This document shows positions 29,300 to 38,278 of a DNA stretch of 64,000 nucleotides, piece by piece. The notes under the pieces were generated by a model. It saw only the letters and a program-made list of their open reading frames with translations, did not search any database and had not been told where the DNA came from. Every line of letters starts with the position of its first letter. Positions within the stretch are counted from its first letter, which is position 1. The translations under genes were made by a program, and so were the position numbers. Origin of the DNA: an uncultured Psychrosphaera sp. (GTDB lineage: Bacteria > Pseudomonadota > Gammaproteobacteria > Enterobacterales > Alteromonadaceae); NCBI RefSeq assembly GCF_947500655.1, contig NZ_CANMSK010000002.1, positions 124,001 through 188,000 on the forward strand, given 5' to 3'.

Positions 29300-29315
29300 T
29301 GACAGACTGATGTCA
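29300..29315. promoter_or_regulatory. Candidate operator for the WYL regulator
   Basis: TGACA-GACTGA-TGTCA is a perfect 5+5 inverted repeat in the 137-bp gap between the WYL regulator gene and the alpha/beta hydrolase gene. Its position upstream of the hydrolase fits regulator control; this is inference from location and symmetry. Confidence 0.45.
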
Positions 29316-29384
29316 AACCTCAGTGTTAAATTCCCCTCTTAATTTAAACAACTATTATTAATTTAAGTAACTAGAGGTTATTTT

Positions 29385-30320
29385 ATGAACTACCCAATGG
29401 ATTTTCCCAATTCGACCATTATTTCAGTCAACGGTGTGGAACTTGAAGTCTTTGAAGCTGGTAAGCAAAATGCTGGTAAACCAATTGTTCTTTGTCACGG
29501 ATTTCCAGAAAATGCGTTTTCTTGGCGTTTCCAAATTCCAGAACTCGTAAAAGCTGGATATCATGTCATTGTACCTAATCAACGTGGTTATGGTAATTCA
29601 TCTTGTCCAACTGAAATAACAGCATATGGTATTGAACATTTAACTGGGGATTTAGTTGCTTTACTTGACCATTACGGATATGAAAAAGCTACTTTTGTAG
29701 GTCACGATTGGGGTGCTAACATTGTTTGGAGTCTCGCTTTATTACATCCTGAGAAAGTAAATAAAATAATAAATTTGGCTTTACCATATATGCAAAGAGG
29801 AGAAAAACCTTGGATAGAGTTTATGGAAGAGATATTTGGTCCAGATAATTATTTTGTTCACTTTAACAGACAAGTAGGAGTTGCAGATGCTATTTTGGAT
29901 GAAAACAAATCTCAATTTCTTGGTAATTTATTCAGAAAAAATGTACCTCTTACAATGCCTGAGCCAGGTATGATGATGATCAATCTTGCCCAATCAGTAG
30001 AATCAGTTGGTGACCCGATAATGACTGATGATGAATTGAATGTTTATGTTTCTGCTTTCGAAAAATCTGGGTTTACAGGAGGTATTAATTGGTATAGGAA
30101 TTTGGATCAAAACTGGCATTTATTGGCTGACGTAGCACCTATTATTCAGCAACCAGCTCTTATGATCTATGGCAACTATGACATGATCCCTAAGTCTGAA
30201 AATCTTTCTGATTTTGTTCCTAATGTGGAAGTGGCTAGTTTAGATTGTGGTCATTGTATTCAACAGGAAAAGCCTGAAGAAACAACTCAACTTATTTTAA
30301 ACTGGTTGCAAAATAAGTAA
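29385..30320 (+). CDS. Alpha/beta-fold hydrolase, epoxide hydrolase-like
   Basis: A 311-residue protein of the epoxide hydrolase/haloalkane dehalogenase type. It has the oxyanion-hole HGFPE (about 39-43), the nucleophile elbow VGHDWGAN with Asp108, which marks epoxide hydrolases and dehalogenases rather than serine esterases, and a late DCGHCIQQEKPEE with the catalytic His. No signal peptide is present. The true substrate is unknown. It lies after the WYL regulator gene and behind a palindromic candidate operator. Confidence 0.85.
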   Translation: MNYPMDFPNSTIISVNGVELEVFEAGKQNAGKPIVLCHGFPENAFSWRFQIPELVKAGYHVIVPNQRGYGNSSCPTEITAYGIEHLTGDLVALLDHYGYEKATFVGHDWGANIVWSLALLHPEKVNKIINLALPYMQRGEKPWIEFMEEIFGPDNYFVHFNRQVGVADAILDENKSQFLGNLFRKNVPLTMPEPGMMMINLAQSVESVGDPIMTDDELNVYVSAFEKSGFTGGINWYRNLDQNWHLLADVAPIIQQPALMIYGNYDMIPKSENLSDFVPNVEVASLDCGHCIQQEKPEETTQLILNWLQNK

Positions 30321-30434
30321 CTAATCTTTTGATTTAAATGAGTTCAATCAACCTTATAACCGTAAAGTTGGTTGTTCTCTTTATCATAAAAGTGAAAAAC
30401 ATAGGTTTAGCATGATGCATTGGACGCTATATAA

Positions 30435-30695
30435 TCAATAATGGTATCGGCATGAAAGTACGGTTAGGTGAGAGTCTGTTACTGCATAGACTAAGCGATT
30501 TGTTTCGTCGATACGCCTAGACCAAAAGCCAGATAAGTTTTCTTTTAGCGGTTCAGGCTTTCCAATACCCTCAAATGGTGAGCGTTTGGTATCAATTATT
30601 AGCTTGTTAATTCGTTTAAGTGTTTTCTTATCTTGGCCTTGCCAATAGATATAATCGTTCCAAGCTTCATCTGTCCATGCTAGCTTTCTAGACAT
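30435..30695 (-). CDS. yoeB: YoeB-family mRNA interferase toxin
   Basis: A ribosome-dependent endoribonuclease toxin of the RelE superfamily. The start at 30695 (MSRKLAWTDEAWNDYIYW) gives 86 residues, close to E. coli YoeB (84). Conserved stretches include PFEGIGKPEPLKENLSGFWS and RRIDETNRLVYAV, ending SCRYHY with the catalytic C-terminal His/Tyr. The longer frame to 30740 runs into the antitoxin gene. It overlaps the antitoxin stop by 8 bp, showing translational coupling. Confidence 0.95.
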   Translation of the reverse strand: MSRKLAWTDEAWNDYIYWQGQDKKTLKRINKLIIDTKRSPFEGIGKPEPLKENLSGFWSRRIDETNRLVYAVTDSHLTVLSCRYHY

Positions 30696-30942
30696 CAATA
30701 ATATCTCGTTCATTGGTTTTGTCTGACATGTATTGTTCAATAGATTTTGCTAAATGAGCGGCATTAGCTGGTGATTTTAGTAAATGAACCGTTTCCATTA
30801 AGCTATTGTAATGATCCATAGACATGACGACAGCATCCTCAGCATCTCTTCGAGTGATGACGGTATAATCGACATCATCAACAACTTGATCTAATACAGA
30901 TTTAAGCTTATTTCGAGCTTCTGTAAATGAAACAACTCTCAT
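30688..30942 (-). CDS. yefM: YefM/Phd-family antitoxin
   Basis: An 84-residue antitoxin. The N-terminal DNA-binding domain reads RVVSFTEARNKLKSVLDQV, followed by VITRRDAEDAVVMSMDHYNSL, typical of YefM. The C-terminal acidic tail binds and masks YoeB. First gene of the pair; a palindrome with core TGTACA lies just upstream, as in known yefM-yoeB operators, so autorepression is likely. Confidence 0.95.
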   Translation of the reverse strand: MRVVSFTEARNKLKSVLDQVVDDVDYTVITRRDAEDAVVMSMDHYNSLMETVHLLKSPANAAHLAKSIEQYMSDKTNERDIIDV

Positions 30943-30965
30943 ATGTCACCCCCATATATTACTTC

Positions 30966-30978
30966 TGTACTTGTACAA
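30966..30978. promoter_or_regulatory. yefM-yoeB operator candidate
   Basis: GTAC half-sites occur at GTACTTGTACAA, including the perfect palindrome TTGTACAA (30971-30978), about 28 bp upstream of yefM. A second GTAC lies near 31025. TGTACA cores are the known binding sites of YefM in E. coli. The location fits. Confidence 0.6.
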
Positions 30979-31103
30979 TAAACAAGACAAGTTTAGTGCA
31001 AAATACCAACATGTGCAATATATAGTACAACTCTAATTTTTGTAAAGAATACGGGTGAAGAGTCTTAATGAAATTGGAGTAAGTGTGAGTGAAAGTTTTA
31101 ACG

Positions 31104-31346
31104 CTAGCTTTCGCTTTCTGTATCACTATTTGAGTTTGTATTCTTTATGGTGTGTATAAACAAGTAAACCGCTGCAATACCAGCGAATACCGCAGCAAGT
31201 GGTATAAAGCCAATTTTGTCTAAGCTTAGTTCTTGTGCAAATGCCATGTAACCAATTAAAAAACCTAACTGAGCCACACCAAATAGTGCCACTAAAAAGC
31301 AAACTCCAAGGGTTATCCAATTCAATATAGTGAGTCTGTTTTCCAT
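31104..31346 (-). CDS. Small two-TM membrane protein, hypothetical
   Basis: An 80-residue protein with two predicted TM helices (WITLGVCFLVALFGVAQLGFLIGYM and IPLAAVFAGIAAVYLFIHTI) and a polar Asn/Ser/Glu C-terminal tail. The start at 31346 is supported by AAGGA at 31355-31359 with 8-nt spacing. No family is recognised. It lies downstream of feoB on the same strand but behind a strong terminator, so it is probably transcribed separately. Confidence 0.6.
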   Translation of the reverse strand: MENRLTILNWITLGVCFLVALFGVAQLGFLIGYMAFAQELSLDKIGFIPLAAVFAGIAAVYLFIHTIKNTNSNSDTESES

Positions 31347-31403
31347 CAATTAAATCCTTATTAAAACCTTTGTATTTGTATGAGAGTTTATTTTAGACAT
31401 TAA

Positions 31404-31438
31404 AAAGCCAGAGTAAAATTTAATTTTACTCTGGCTTT
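31404..31438. terminator. Terminator after feoB
   Basis: A 17-bp perfect inverted repeat (AAAGCCAGAGTAAAATT and its complement) around a single central T. On the minus strand GGCTTTTTAATG gives the T-run, so it terminates the feoA-feoB transcript ending at 31460. Confidence 0.9.
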
Positions 31439-31459
31439 AGATAATAGCAAATAACCAAT

Positions 31460-33277
31460 TTATATGAAGGTATTAGCCAAGAAAGCTAAAATGTAAGCCA
31501 ATATGGCGTAAGCTACATATAAGCCCCAAGCTAACTTCCCATTACCAGTTTCTGCTTTTAATGTCGCAACAGTTGCCACACATTGTAATGCCACAACATA
31601 AAACAATAACAAGCCAATACCAGTGCCTAGCGGCAAGCCGTCGTTCATTATATTTTGTGCAAGGCCTGCAATATTTTCGTCCGCGCCTTCCATACCGTAT
31701 AAGGTACCAAGTGCGCCAACAAATACTTCACGGGCTAAGAAGGACATTAATATTGCAATGCCATAACGCCAATCTAAACCAAGTGGCGCAAATACAGGTT
31801 CAATAAAGTGACCAATAGTACCTAACCAAGAATCTTCTAAACTTGCACCCATTGGGAAGTAACCTAATACCCAAATTCCTACAGCAACCATAAAGATAAT
31901 TGGTCCAGCGCGTTTAATAAATTGAACGCCGCTGTTAATGATACGGTGATAAAGCGGTTTCCAATGTGGTAAACGGTAACTTGGTAATTCAATAATAAAC
32001 GGCATTTCTGACTTTTCTTGTTCAGTCGCTTTAGAGTGGCTTAATACAGCACTAACAATAAGTGCGGTTACTATGCCAATCATATACAAGCCAAAGAATG
32101 TCACGCCTTGCATATTAAAGAAGCCTAGAAAGTACTGGTCTGAAGGGATAAATACAGAAACTAATAAAGCGTATACAGGTAAACGAGCAGAACAAGACAT
32201 AAGAGGTATGGTTAACATAGTGATCAAACGCTTACGTGGAGATTCTATAGTTCTTGCTGCCATAATCGCAGGGATTGCACAGGCATGGCCTGATAAATAA
32301 GGAATGAAACTACGACCAGATAGACCAAAGTAACTTAATGGTTTATGACAAATTAACGCAGCACGGGCTAAATACCCGCTGTCTTCTAATAAGCCAATAA
32401 CAAAAGTAAGTACCATAATTTGCGGAACAAATACGAGGAATGAACCCACACCACCAAATATCGCATCATTCAAAAAGTCGGTGACTACGCCTTCGCCAGT
32501 AAACTGAGTTACAAATCCTGCAAAGCTAGCAATAATGGTTTCTACACCATCCATAAGTGGCGTTGCCCATGTAAAGATACTTTGGAACAGCACAAACATA
32601 ATAGCTAAAAAGGCAAAGCCGCCTAAAAAACTATTAAGTAAAAAGGTATCTACTTTGTTTTGATTTTTTAGTACTACATCTTTGTTAATCGCATATGCCT
32701 TTGCTAATTTACGGCTGAAATCAACAAATTCTTTAGTGGTCTCTAAGTGAGCAATTGGGCTGTGAGGCGTAAAGTGTTTATGTGCTGCTGACAATAAACT
32801 GTCTTTAAACTCTGAAATTCCATCAAGAGAACGAGCAGACAATGCATAAACAGGTGCACCAAGGTCAATAGATAAAGCTTCAATATCCAGATCATGACCA
32901 AAACGCTTTAGCTCATCAATAAAGTTTAAAACAAATACGATTGGTTTGTTCGCTTTAATCGCTAATTGCTGTGCTTGTAAAGCAAACACTAAACTACGTT
33001 CTAAACGAGTGGCGTCTAGTACACAAACAACTAATTCAGTTTCTTCATCTTTAATGCGCGATGTTAATTGATCGACCGCAACTTGTTCATCAATCGATAA
33101 AGTATTGAGAGAATACGTACCAGGGAAGTCGACAACTTCATAATCGCCCATTTTCCCGCTTTTAATTTCAACGGTTACACCTGGGTAGTTAGCGACTTTT
33201 TGTCGTAATCCGGTAAGTTGATTGAATAACAGGCTTTTGCCGCAGTTAGGTTTACCTACAAGTAATATTTTTTTCAT
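31460..33277 (-). CDS. feoB: Ferrous iron transporter FeoB (short form)
   Basis: Inner-membrane Fe(II) uptake protein with an N-terminal G domain: G1 GKPNCGKS, G3 DFPGTYSL, G4 NFID in place of NxxD variants, then SARS as G5. It is followed by multiple TM segments with the Gate motifs (GLLEDSGYLARAA and SCSARLPVY, including a conserved Cys). At 605 residues it is shorter than the E. coli protein (about 770), mainly through a short G domain linker. feoA lies 11 bp upstream. A possible Fur box is upstream of feoA. Confidence 0.95.
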   Translation of the reverse strand: MKKILLVGKPNCGKSLLFNQLTGLRQKVANYPGVTVEIKSGKMGDYEVVDFPGTYSLNTLSIDEQVAVDQLTSRIKDEETELVVCVLDATRLERSLVFALQAQQLAIKANKPIVFVLNFIDELKRFGHDLDIEALSIDLGAPVYALSARSLDGISEFKDSLLSAAHKHFTPHSPIAHLETTKEFVDFSRKLAKAYAINKDVVLKNQNKVDTFLLNSFLGGFAFLAIMFVLFQSIFTWATPLMDGVETIIASFAGFVTQFTGEGVVTDFLNDAIFGGVGSFLVFVPQIMVLTFVIGLLEDSGYLARAALICHKPLSYFGLSGRSFIPYLSGHACAIPAIMAARTIESPRKRLITMLTIPLMSCSARLPVYALLVSVFIPSDQYFLGFFNMQGVTFFGLYMIGIVTALIVSAVLSHSKATEQEKSEMPFIIELPSYRLPHWKPLYHRIINSGVQFIKRAGPIIFMVAVGIWVLGYFPMGASLEDSWLGTIGHFIEPVFAPLGLDWRYGIAILMSFLAREVFVGALGTLYGMEGADENIAGLAQNIMNDGLPLGTGIGLLLFYVVALQCVATVATLKAETGNGKLAWGLYVAYAILAYILAFLANTFI

Positions 33278-33288
33278 TAGAGACTAAT

Positions 33289-33519
33289 TTATTTGGTTGA
33301 TATGAAAATTTGTTCAGCTACTGTTTGTTCAAGTGAATATACACAATCGCCAACTTGAACAACTAAAGGGCCAGCAAACAGGCTTCTACGCAAACACGTA
33401 ATGCTTTGGTCAGCTTCAAATCCCATTTCAACTAGGCGAGTACTGACAGAATCATCTAAATGCTCACAAAGGTGTGAAACATTTGCCGTTTCGCCTTTAT
33501 TTAAATCCCATAACGTCAT
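33289..33519 (-). CDS. feoA: Ferrous iron transport protein FeoA
   Basis: A 76-residue SH3-like cytoplasmic partner of FeoB. The family pattern is clear: MTLWDLNKGETANVSHL, VSTRLVEMGFEADQSI (the RLxxMGf signature), and a C-terminal VQVGDCVYSLEQTVAEQIFI. First gene of the feoAB operon. No feoC was found. Confidence 0.93.
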   Translation of the reverse strand: MTLWDLNKGETANVSHLCEHLDDSVSTRLVEMGFEADQSITCLRRSLFAGPLVVQVGDCVYSLEQTVAEQIFISTK

Positions 33520-33577
33520 TGCTTGATCCTAAAATCTAAAGATGAAACGCCATAATATACCTTTTTAACCAAAGTGT

Positions 33578-33600
33578 TAAATGATAATAGTTGTTATTAA
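33578..33600. promoter_or_regulatory. Possible Fur box upstream of feoA
   Basis: AATGATAATAGTTGTTATT has GATAAT-like hexamers and partial dyad symmetry, resembling the Fur consensus. It lies about 60 bp upstream of feoA, an operon commonly under Fur/Fnr control. The match is imperfect. Confidence 0.45.
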
Positions 33601-33625
33601 CGTTCTAATTTATGTGGGACTAAAA

Positions 33626-34204
33626 TCAGAGTATTGATTTGGCCGCAGCGGGTAAATCTTGAAAAATCGCGTCGGCTAATTCTTCTGCTTCTGGGGGAAA
33701 GGATTGCCCCGAATTAACCAAGTACTTATGTTTAATCCCTGCGGCAATAGCAGCTTGCATATCGGATGCTTTATCGCCAATCATAATAGATAAATCAGGG
33801 TTTAATGAATGTTCGCTAATGGCTTTTAATAGCATCCCAGGTTTAGGTTTACGGCAGTCACATTCTTTTAAATAAGGCGCATTGGCTTTTGTTGGATGAT
33901 GTGGACAATAATAAACCGATAAAATGTCTACACCGTGGTTTTTAAATTGCTCAACCATCCATGTTGTTAATTCTGCGAAGTCTTGCTCGGAATAATAGCC
34001 ACGACCAATACCCGACTGGTTGGTAACGATAACAATTTTATAACCTGCATCTTGAAACTGTTTGCAGGCGCTAAATACACCATTTATAAATTCAAAATCT
34101 TTTGGTTGTGATACATAGCCATGATCAACATTAACCACGCCGTCGCGGTCTAAAAATAATGTTTTGTTTAGTGTAGAAGTTGGATTTAAAGATGCCGAAG
34201 TCAT
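33626..34204 (-). CDS. gmhB: D-glycero-beta-D-manno-heptose 1,7-bisphosphate 7-phosphatase
   Basis: HAD-family phosphatase of the ADP-heptose pathway for LPS core. It has the catalytic motif LFLDRDGVVNVDHGYV, motif II TNQSGIGRG, zinc-binding YYCPHHP...CDCRKPKPGM and motif IV MIGDKASDMQAA. The 192-residue length is typical. Its start overlaps the stop of the glycosyltransferase gene by 1 bp (TAATG), so the two are coupled. Together with hldE and gmhA in this window it completes ADP-heptose synthesis except for the epimerase hldD. Confidence 0.95.
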   Translation of the reverse strand: MTSASLNPTSTLNKTLFLDRDGVVNVDHGYVSQPKDFEFINGVFSACKQFQDAGYKIVIVTNQSGIGRGYYSEQDFAELTTWMVEQFKNHGVDILSVYYCPHHPTKANAPYLKECDCRKPKPGMLLKAISEHSLNPDLSIMIGDKASDMQAAIAAGIKHKYLVNSGQSFPPEAEELADAIFQDLPAAAKSIL

Positions 34205-35250
34205 TAAAGTTCAAAGTCCTGTACTATGTTGTCAAACTTCTCTTTTACATGTTCAACGGTGATCTGCTGCATTAAATCAGCGCCTTTAACACGTACGCCC
34301 CATTTTAAATTCTCAGCGCTGTCACCTTTTTGCAAAAATAAATTGCGATGATAAACCTCAGTAACATATTTTTGATACAAATATGGACCAGTACGTTTAG
34401 GGTTGGAATGTGCGTAAACCCCAAGTACTGGAGTACCTTGTGTTACTGCCATATGAGCAGGGCCTGTATCTGGCGCTAGTACTAAAGTTGCATTTTTTAA
34501 ACAAACTAACATTTGTTTTAAACTGGTTTTACCTATTAAGTCAGTAATCTCAGTTTCCGCATTCTCTATTATTGCATCACCAAGTTCGCGGTCTATTGGT
34601 GCAGGACCACCACATAAAGCAACCTTAAAACCTTTTTGTGCTGCATGATCAGCAAGTGCAGCGTAACGTTCTGGTAGCCAGTTTCGCTCTTTTTTACTAG
34701 CTGCAGGAGATATCACAAAGGTTTTAGATTTTGGGTCGATGTGGCTATTGGCAAACTTGATGTCGTCGTTTGAAACCGGAATATTCCATGTTAAATTATC
34801 AAGCTCAGCAAGCGAAACGCCTAACTTTTGGGCAAAACCAAAAAAACCTTCTATTACGTGTGGTTCAACTTGTGATGCAATACGCTCTTTGGTGAATAAA
34901 GCATGTAGTTCTTTGGAACGGTCACGATCAAAACCAATTTTGCGTTTTGCGTTAATATACTTTGCTGCCCAGTTTGCCCTTAATGCCACTTGCATGTGTA
35001 ATAACACATCAAATTCTTTGCCAGCTAAATCGTGTTGTAACTGCTTAAAAGCGGCTCTACCTTTAGATTTGTCAAAAATTACAAACTCAACATTTGGCAA
35101 ACCGTCCAATAGCATCTTTTCTATTTTACCAATGATCCAAGTAATTTTAGCTTGAGGATGCTTTCTTTGGATAGCCTGTACAGCTGCAACCGCGTGACAT
35201 ACGTCACCAATGGCCGATAACCTTAATACACATATAGATTGTAAAGACAC
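34204..35250 (-). CDS. Glycosyltransferase family 9 protein, LPS heptosyltransferase-like
   Basis: A GT-B fold heptosyltransferase related to WaaC/WaaF. It has an N-terminal ICVLRLSAIGDVCHAVAAVQ, central VISPAASKKERNWLPERYAAL and C-terminal nucleotide-sugar site LVLAPDTGPAHMAVTQGTPVLGVY. GTG at 35250 is preferred because AGGAG (35256-35260) is 5 nt upstream; a longer frame reaches an ATG at 35298 but adds unconserved residues. It likely adds heptose to the LPS inner core; the exact acceptor cannot be decided. Divergent from kdkA and coupled to gmhB. Confidence 0.88.
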   Translation of the reverse strand: MSLQSICVLRLSAIGDVCHAVAAVQAIQRKHPQAKITWIIGKIEKMLLDGLPNVEFVIFDKSKGRAAFKQLQHDLAGKEFDVLLHMQVALRANWAAKYINAKRKIGFDRDRSKELHALFTKERIASQVEPHVIEGFFGFAQKLGVSLAELDNLTWNIPVSNDDIKFANSHIDPKSKTFVISPAASKKERNWLPERYAALADHAAQKGFKVALCGGPAPIDRELGDAIIENAETEITDLIGKTSLKQMLVCLKNATLVLAPDTGPAHMAVTQGTPVLGVYAHSNPKRTGPYLYQKYVTEVYHRNLFLQKGDSAENLKWGVRVKGADLMQQITVEHVKEKFDNIVQDFEL

Positions 35251-35348
35251 ATAAACTCCTACTACAAAAATCAAATCAAATTGGCTTAAGATGGTCATGC
35301 TAATGTATGATTTGCACTATTCCAACTTAAAACTTGTAAGAAGTCGTT

Positions 35349-36137
35349 TTGTTATCAGATACAACTGCTATGTTATGGCGTAAAACTACCGAAAAAAATC
35401 AAACAATTTTTGCGCATAACAGCGTGCCAGACACTGTAACAAGTGATTGGTTTAGTGCTGCGTTTTGGTCAGAAAAAAATGCAATAATTGGTGAGTCCAA
35501 AGGCCGTAACACCACTTATTTTATTAAATACAATTCGGTTTTAGAGGCATCTTCAGGGGAACGTCAGTTTGTTTTACGTCACTACTATCGTGGCGGTTTA
35601 GTTAGCAAAATATTACACGATGAATTTTTATTTACCGGCATAAACAAAACTCGCAGTATTGCGGAATTAACTATGCTACAAAAAATGGTCGACTTAGGTT
35701 TACCTGTGCCAAATCCTATCGCGGCTATGGTAACGAAAGTAGCTGGTTTATGGTGTCGGAACGATATTTTAATTGAGAAAATTGCCAACGCTAAAGATGG
35801 TTTCCATTGGTTGTTAACTGAAGATCTGTCAGATGAGGTTTGGCAAAATATTGGTGCAACTATTAAGCTCTTTCACCAGGCTCGAGTGTGTCATAACGAC
35901 CTTAACATTCATAATATTATGATAGATAAGAGTGGCAAGGTATTCTTAATTGATTTTGACCGCTGTGAATTTAGAGAGCCAGAATTTAATGCCCCAGCAA
36001 TATTTTGGCAACAAGCTAACCTAAATCGTTTGTTACGTTCATTGAATAAAGAAAAAGACAAAGCAGTTAACAATAATAAAGAATTCCATTTTAACGACAG
36101 TAAATGGCAGCAATTTTTACTAGGCTATGCTAAATGA
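35349..36137 (+). CDS. kdkA: 3-deoxy-D-manno-octulosonic acid (Kdo) kinase
   Basis: Phosphorylates Kdo at position 4 on lipid A-Kdo in organisms with a single inner Kdo. Family signatures: GRNTTYFIKYN, FVLRHYYRGGLVSKIL, then the kinase catalytic loop VCHNDLNIHNIMID and the DFD motif LIDFDRCEFR. At 262 residues it has the usual length with a TTG start at 35349; an ATG at 35370 is an alternative. The stop overlaps the start of waaA (ATGA). The pairing with WaaA suggests a mono-Kdo, phosphorylated inner core. Confidence 0.93.
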   Translation: MLSDTTAMLWRKTTEKNQTIFAHNSVPDTVTSDWFSAAFWSEKNAIIGESKGRNTTYFIKYNSVLEASSGERQFVLRHYYRGGLVSKILHDEFLFTGINKTRSIAELTMLQKMVDLGLPVPNPIAAMVTKVAGLWCRNDILIEKIANAKDGFHWLLTEDLSDEVWQNIGATIKLFHQARVCHNDLNIHNIMIDKSGKVFLIDFDRCEFREPEFNAPAIFWQQANLNRLLRSLNKEKDKAVNNNKEFHFNDSKWQQFLLGYAK

Positions 36138-37552
36138 ACTTGTTAATAAACGGCAGAAAAACAAGTCCGATTAAACGACAGTTAATACTGCTGCTTTATA
36201 ATTTTTTATTAGTAATATTTATACTTGTAGATTTCACTAAGTGGGTTATTGCGTTAGTGAAACAAGCCATGTTTTTTATTTTGCGCAAGCCACTTAACGG
36301 CACAGAAAAACGCGATTGGTATTGGGGGCAAAAATACGGCTTAGTAAGTAAAGGGTTACCTTTAAGTCAACTAGTTTCAGAAAGCAAAACGGTAATGTTC
36401 CACTGTGCGTCAGTCGGAGAAGTTGTTGCGGTTATTCCACTTATAAAGCAACTGTTATATGACGCTAAAGGCACTTTATTAACGTTGAATTTTGTTGTCA
36501 CCACAAACACCAAAACAGGAAAAGAACAGTTATTACGATCATTGGATGATGAGCTTAAAAACAAAGTCACACACTCCTATTTACCTGTTGATCTGCCTTG
36601 GTTAATGTCATCATTATTAAAACAAGTTAAGCCAGATATGCTTGTTATTATGGAAGTAGAACTGTGGCCTAACTTGATCAACCAATGTTATAAAAAACAC
36701 ATTCCCGTGAGCATAGTAAACGCCAGATTAACGGACAAAACCACAAAGGGTTATCAAAAATTTATTAGCCTTGCCCAGCCGATGATTAAGCAATTACACC
36801 GAGTGTATGCCCGTAATCAAACTGACTTTGATAATTATCTGGCAATGGGCATCAATCGAGATAAGTTATCTCTATTCGGCAATATTAAATTTGATATTGG
36901 TCAAGCTAATATGCAATTGGCACAAGAGCTAAGACAGTCACTTAATCTTCAAAGCCGCCGAGTCATTATTGCTGGCAGTACGCATGAAACTGAAGAAAGC
37001 TTAATTGTTGAAGCTTACAAACAATTTAAAACTCAATATCCAGATTTGATTTTAATAATATGCCCAAGACACCCAGAACGTTTTATATCAGTTTTTGAAT
37101 ACTTAACGTCACAACAACTCAATATAGTTAAAATGAGTGAGTCTGAGTCGGCTGAAGCCACAACTGATGTGTTATTGGGCGATCAAATGGGACAACTAAG
37201 TAAATTATACGGTGTTTGTGATATCGCCTTTGTTGGCGGTTCGTTTGCCAAGCGTGGTGGTCATAACCCAGTAGAGCCTGCTGCATTTGCTAAACCTATC
37301 ATTATGGGACCACATGTTTATAACAACCCTGAAATTTGCCATACATTAGCGGATGACGGAGGATTAACCATTGCCAATAACCACTTTGAATTTGTGAGCC
37401 AATTAAATACATGGTTATCTGATCAAGAGTTAAGTGAAAACACAGGTAAAAAAGCATTGGCTACATTGCAACAAAACTCAGGTGTGATTAAACAGATCAG
37501 TGCTGAGTTGATATGTATATTACAAACAACACAAATAGGTAAACCCTCTTAA
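36134..37552 (+). CDS. waaA: 3-deoxy-D-manno-octulosonic acid (Kdo) transferase
   Basis: A GT30 inner-membrane enzyme that transfers Kdo to lipid IVA. An N-terminal TM anchor (about residues 18-50) is followed by HCASVGEVVAVIPLI, the region holding the catalytic Glu, then MEVELWPNLI, IIAGSTHETEE and the C-terminal CMP-Kdo site FVGGSFAKRGGHNPVEPAAF. At 472 residues it is longer than the usual 425, with a polar extension before the TM and a longer linker. It overlaps kdkA by 4 bp. Confidence 0.95.
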   Translation: MNLLINGRKTSPIKRQLILLLYNFLLVIFILVDFTKWVIALVKQAMFFILRKPLNGTEKRDWYWGQKYGLVSKGLPLSQLVSESKTVMFHCASVGEVVAVIPLIKQLLYDAKGTLLTLNFVVTTNTKTGKEQLLRSLDDELKNKVTHSYLPVDLPWLMSSLLKQVKPDMLVIMEVELWPNLINQCYKKHIPVSIVNARLTDKTTKGYQKFISLAQPMIKQLHRVYARNQTDFDNYLAMGINRDKLSLFGNIKFDIGQANMQLAQELRQSLNLQSRRVIIAGSTHETEESLIVEAYKQFKTQYPDLILIICPRHPERFISVFEYLTSQQLNIVKMSESESAEATTDVLLGDQMGQLSKLYGVCDIAFVGGSFAKRGGHNPVEPAAFAKPIIMGPHVYNNPEICHTLADDGGLTIANNHFEFVSQLNTWLSDQELSENTGKKALATLQQNSGVIKQISAELICILQTTQIGKPS

Positions 37553-37633
37553 AGGGAACTTGGCATTAGCGGTTAGAGAATGTAACCTAGCCGCCTTATT
37601 CAAATTCATTGAGTATAAATTAAGGACAATAGA

Positions 37634-38227
37634 TTGAAATTCCAAAGGTTATCAAAATTAATACTGCTAAGCTTAGTTGCACTTCTGTTAACTAGCTGCA
37701 CCGCAATTAGGCTAGTCCAATCTGCAGATATAAAAGACCCAACTTTTAAATATATAGACAATAAGGTTGCTAAAGTTAGAGATAACAAAACCATCGTGAA
37801 TTTAAACTTTGAAGCTAAGAACCCAAACGAGATTGGCCTTAAAAATATCTTTATAAGTTACGAGCTATTTACCGAAGGAAAGCGTTTTCTTAAGGGGCGG
37901 AATATTAAAATCCATTTACCGCCTAATAGTACAACTAAATTAGTTGTTCCTGCTGAAATTGTATATAAAGATGTATTTAGAGCACTTGGCCCAGTAGCAG
38001 AAAAAATATTGTTAAAACACAAAGAACTTCCAGTGTTAGTTAAACTTAAAATTTCAGGAACACCAACGGTATATAATGAAATTGAAGAAGGTGCTATTTT
38101 CTCATTCAAGTTGGGGATGAATAAAACAATTCATGTTCCTATTCCACATGACAAAATCGATAAGGCCGTTAATAAAGCTGCAAAAAAAGCTAAGAAAGAA
38201 TTAGATAAACTGAAAAAATTCTTTTAG
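37634..38227 (+). CDS. LEA14-like (LEA type 2 / WHy domain) lipoprotein
   Basis: A 197-residue predicted lipoprotein (lipobox LLTSC) with a WHy-type beta-sandwich domain: TIVNLNFEAKNPNEIGLKNIFISYELF and LPPNSTTKLVVPAEIVY are typical of LEA type 2 proteins. The C-terminus is Lys-rich (KAAKKAKKELDKLKKFF). The TTG start at 37634 has AAGGA at 37622-37626. The role in bacteria is unclear; LEA14-like proteins are linked to stress tolerance in plants. The gene follows waaA by 81 bp on the same strand. Confidence 0.8.
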   Translation: MKFQRLSKLILLSLVALLLTSCTAIRLVQSADIKDPTFKYIDNKVAKVRDNKTIVNLNFEAKNPNEIGLKNIFISYELFTEGKRFLKGRNIKIHLPPNSTTKLVVPAEIVYKDVFRALGPVAEKILLKHKELPVLVKLKISGTPTVYNEIEEGAIFSFKLGMNKTIHVPIPHDKIDKAVNKAAKKAKKELDKLKKFF

Positions 38228-38278
38228 TAACTTGTTTAATAAATTCTAGAGCATAAGTCATAAAGGTAGTCGTTAAAC

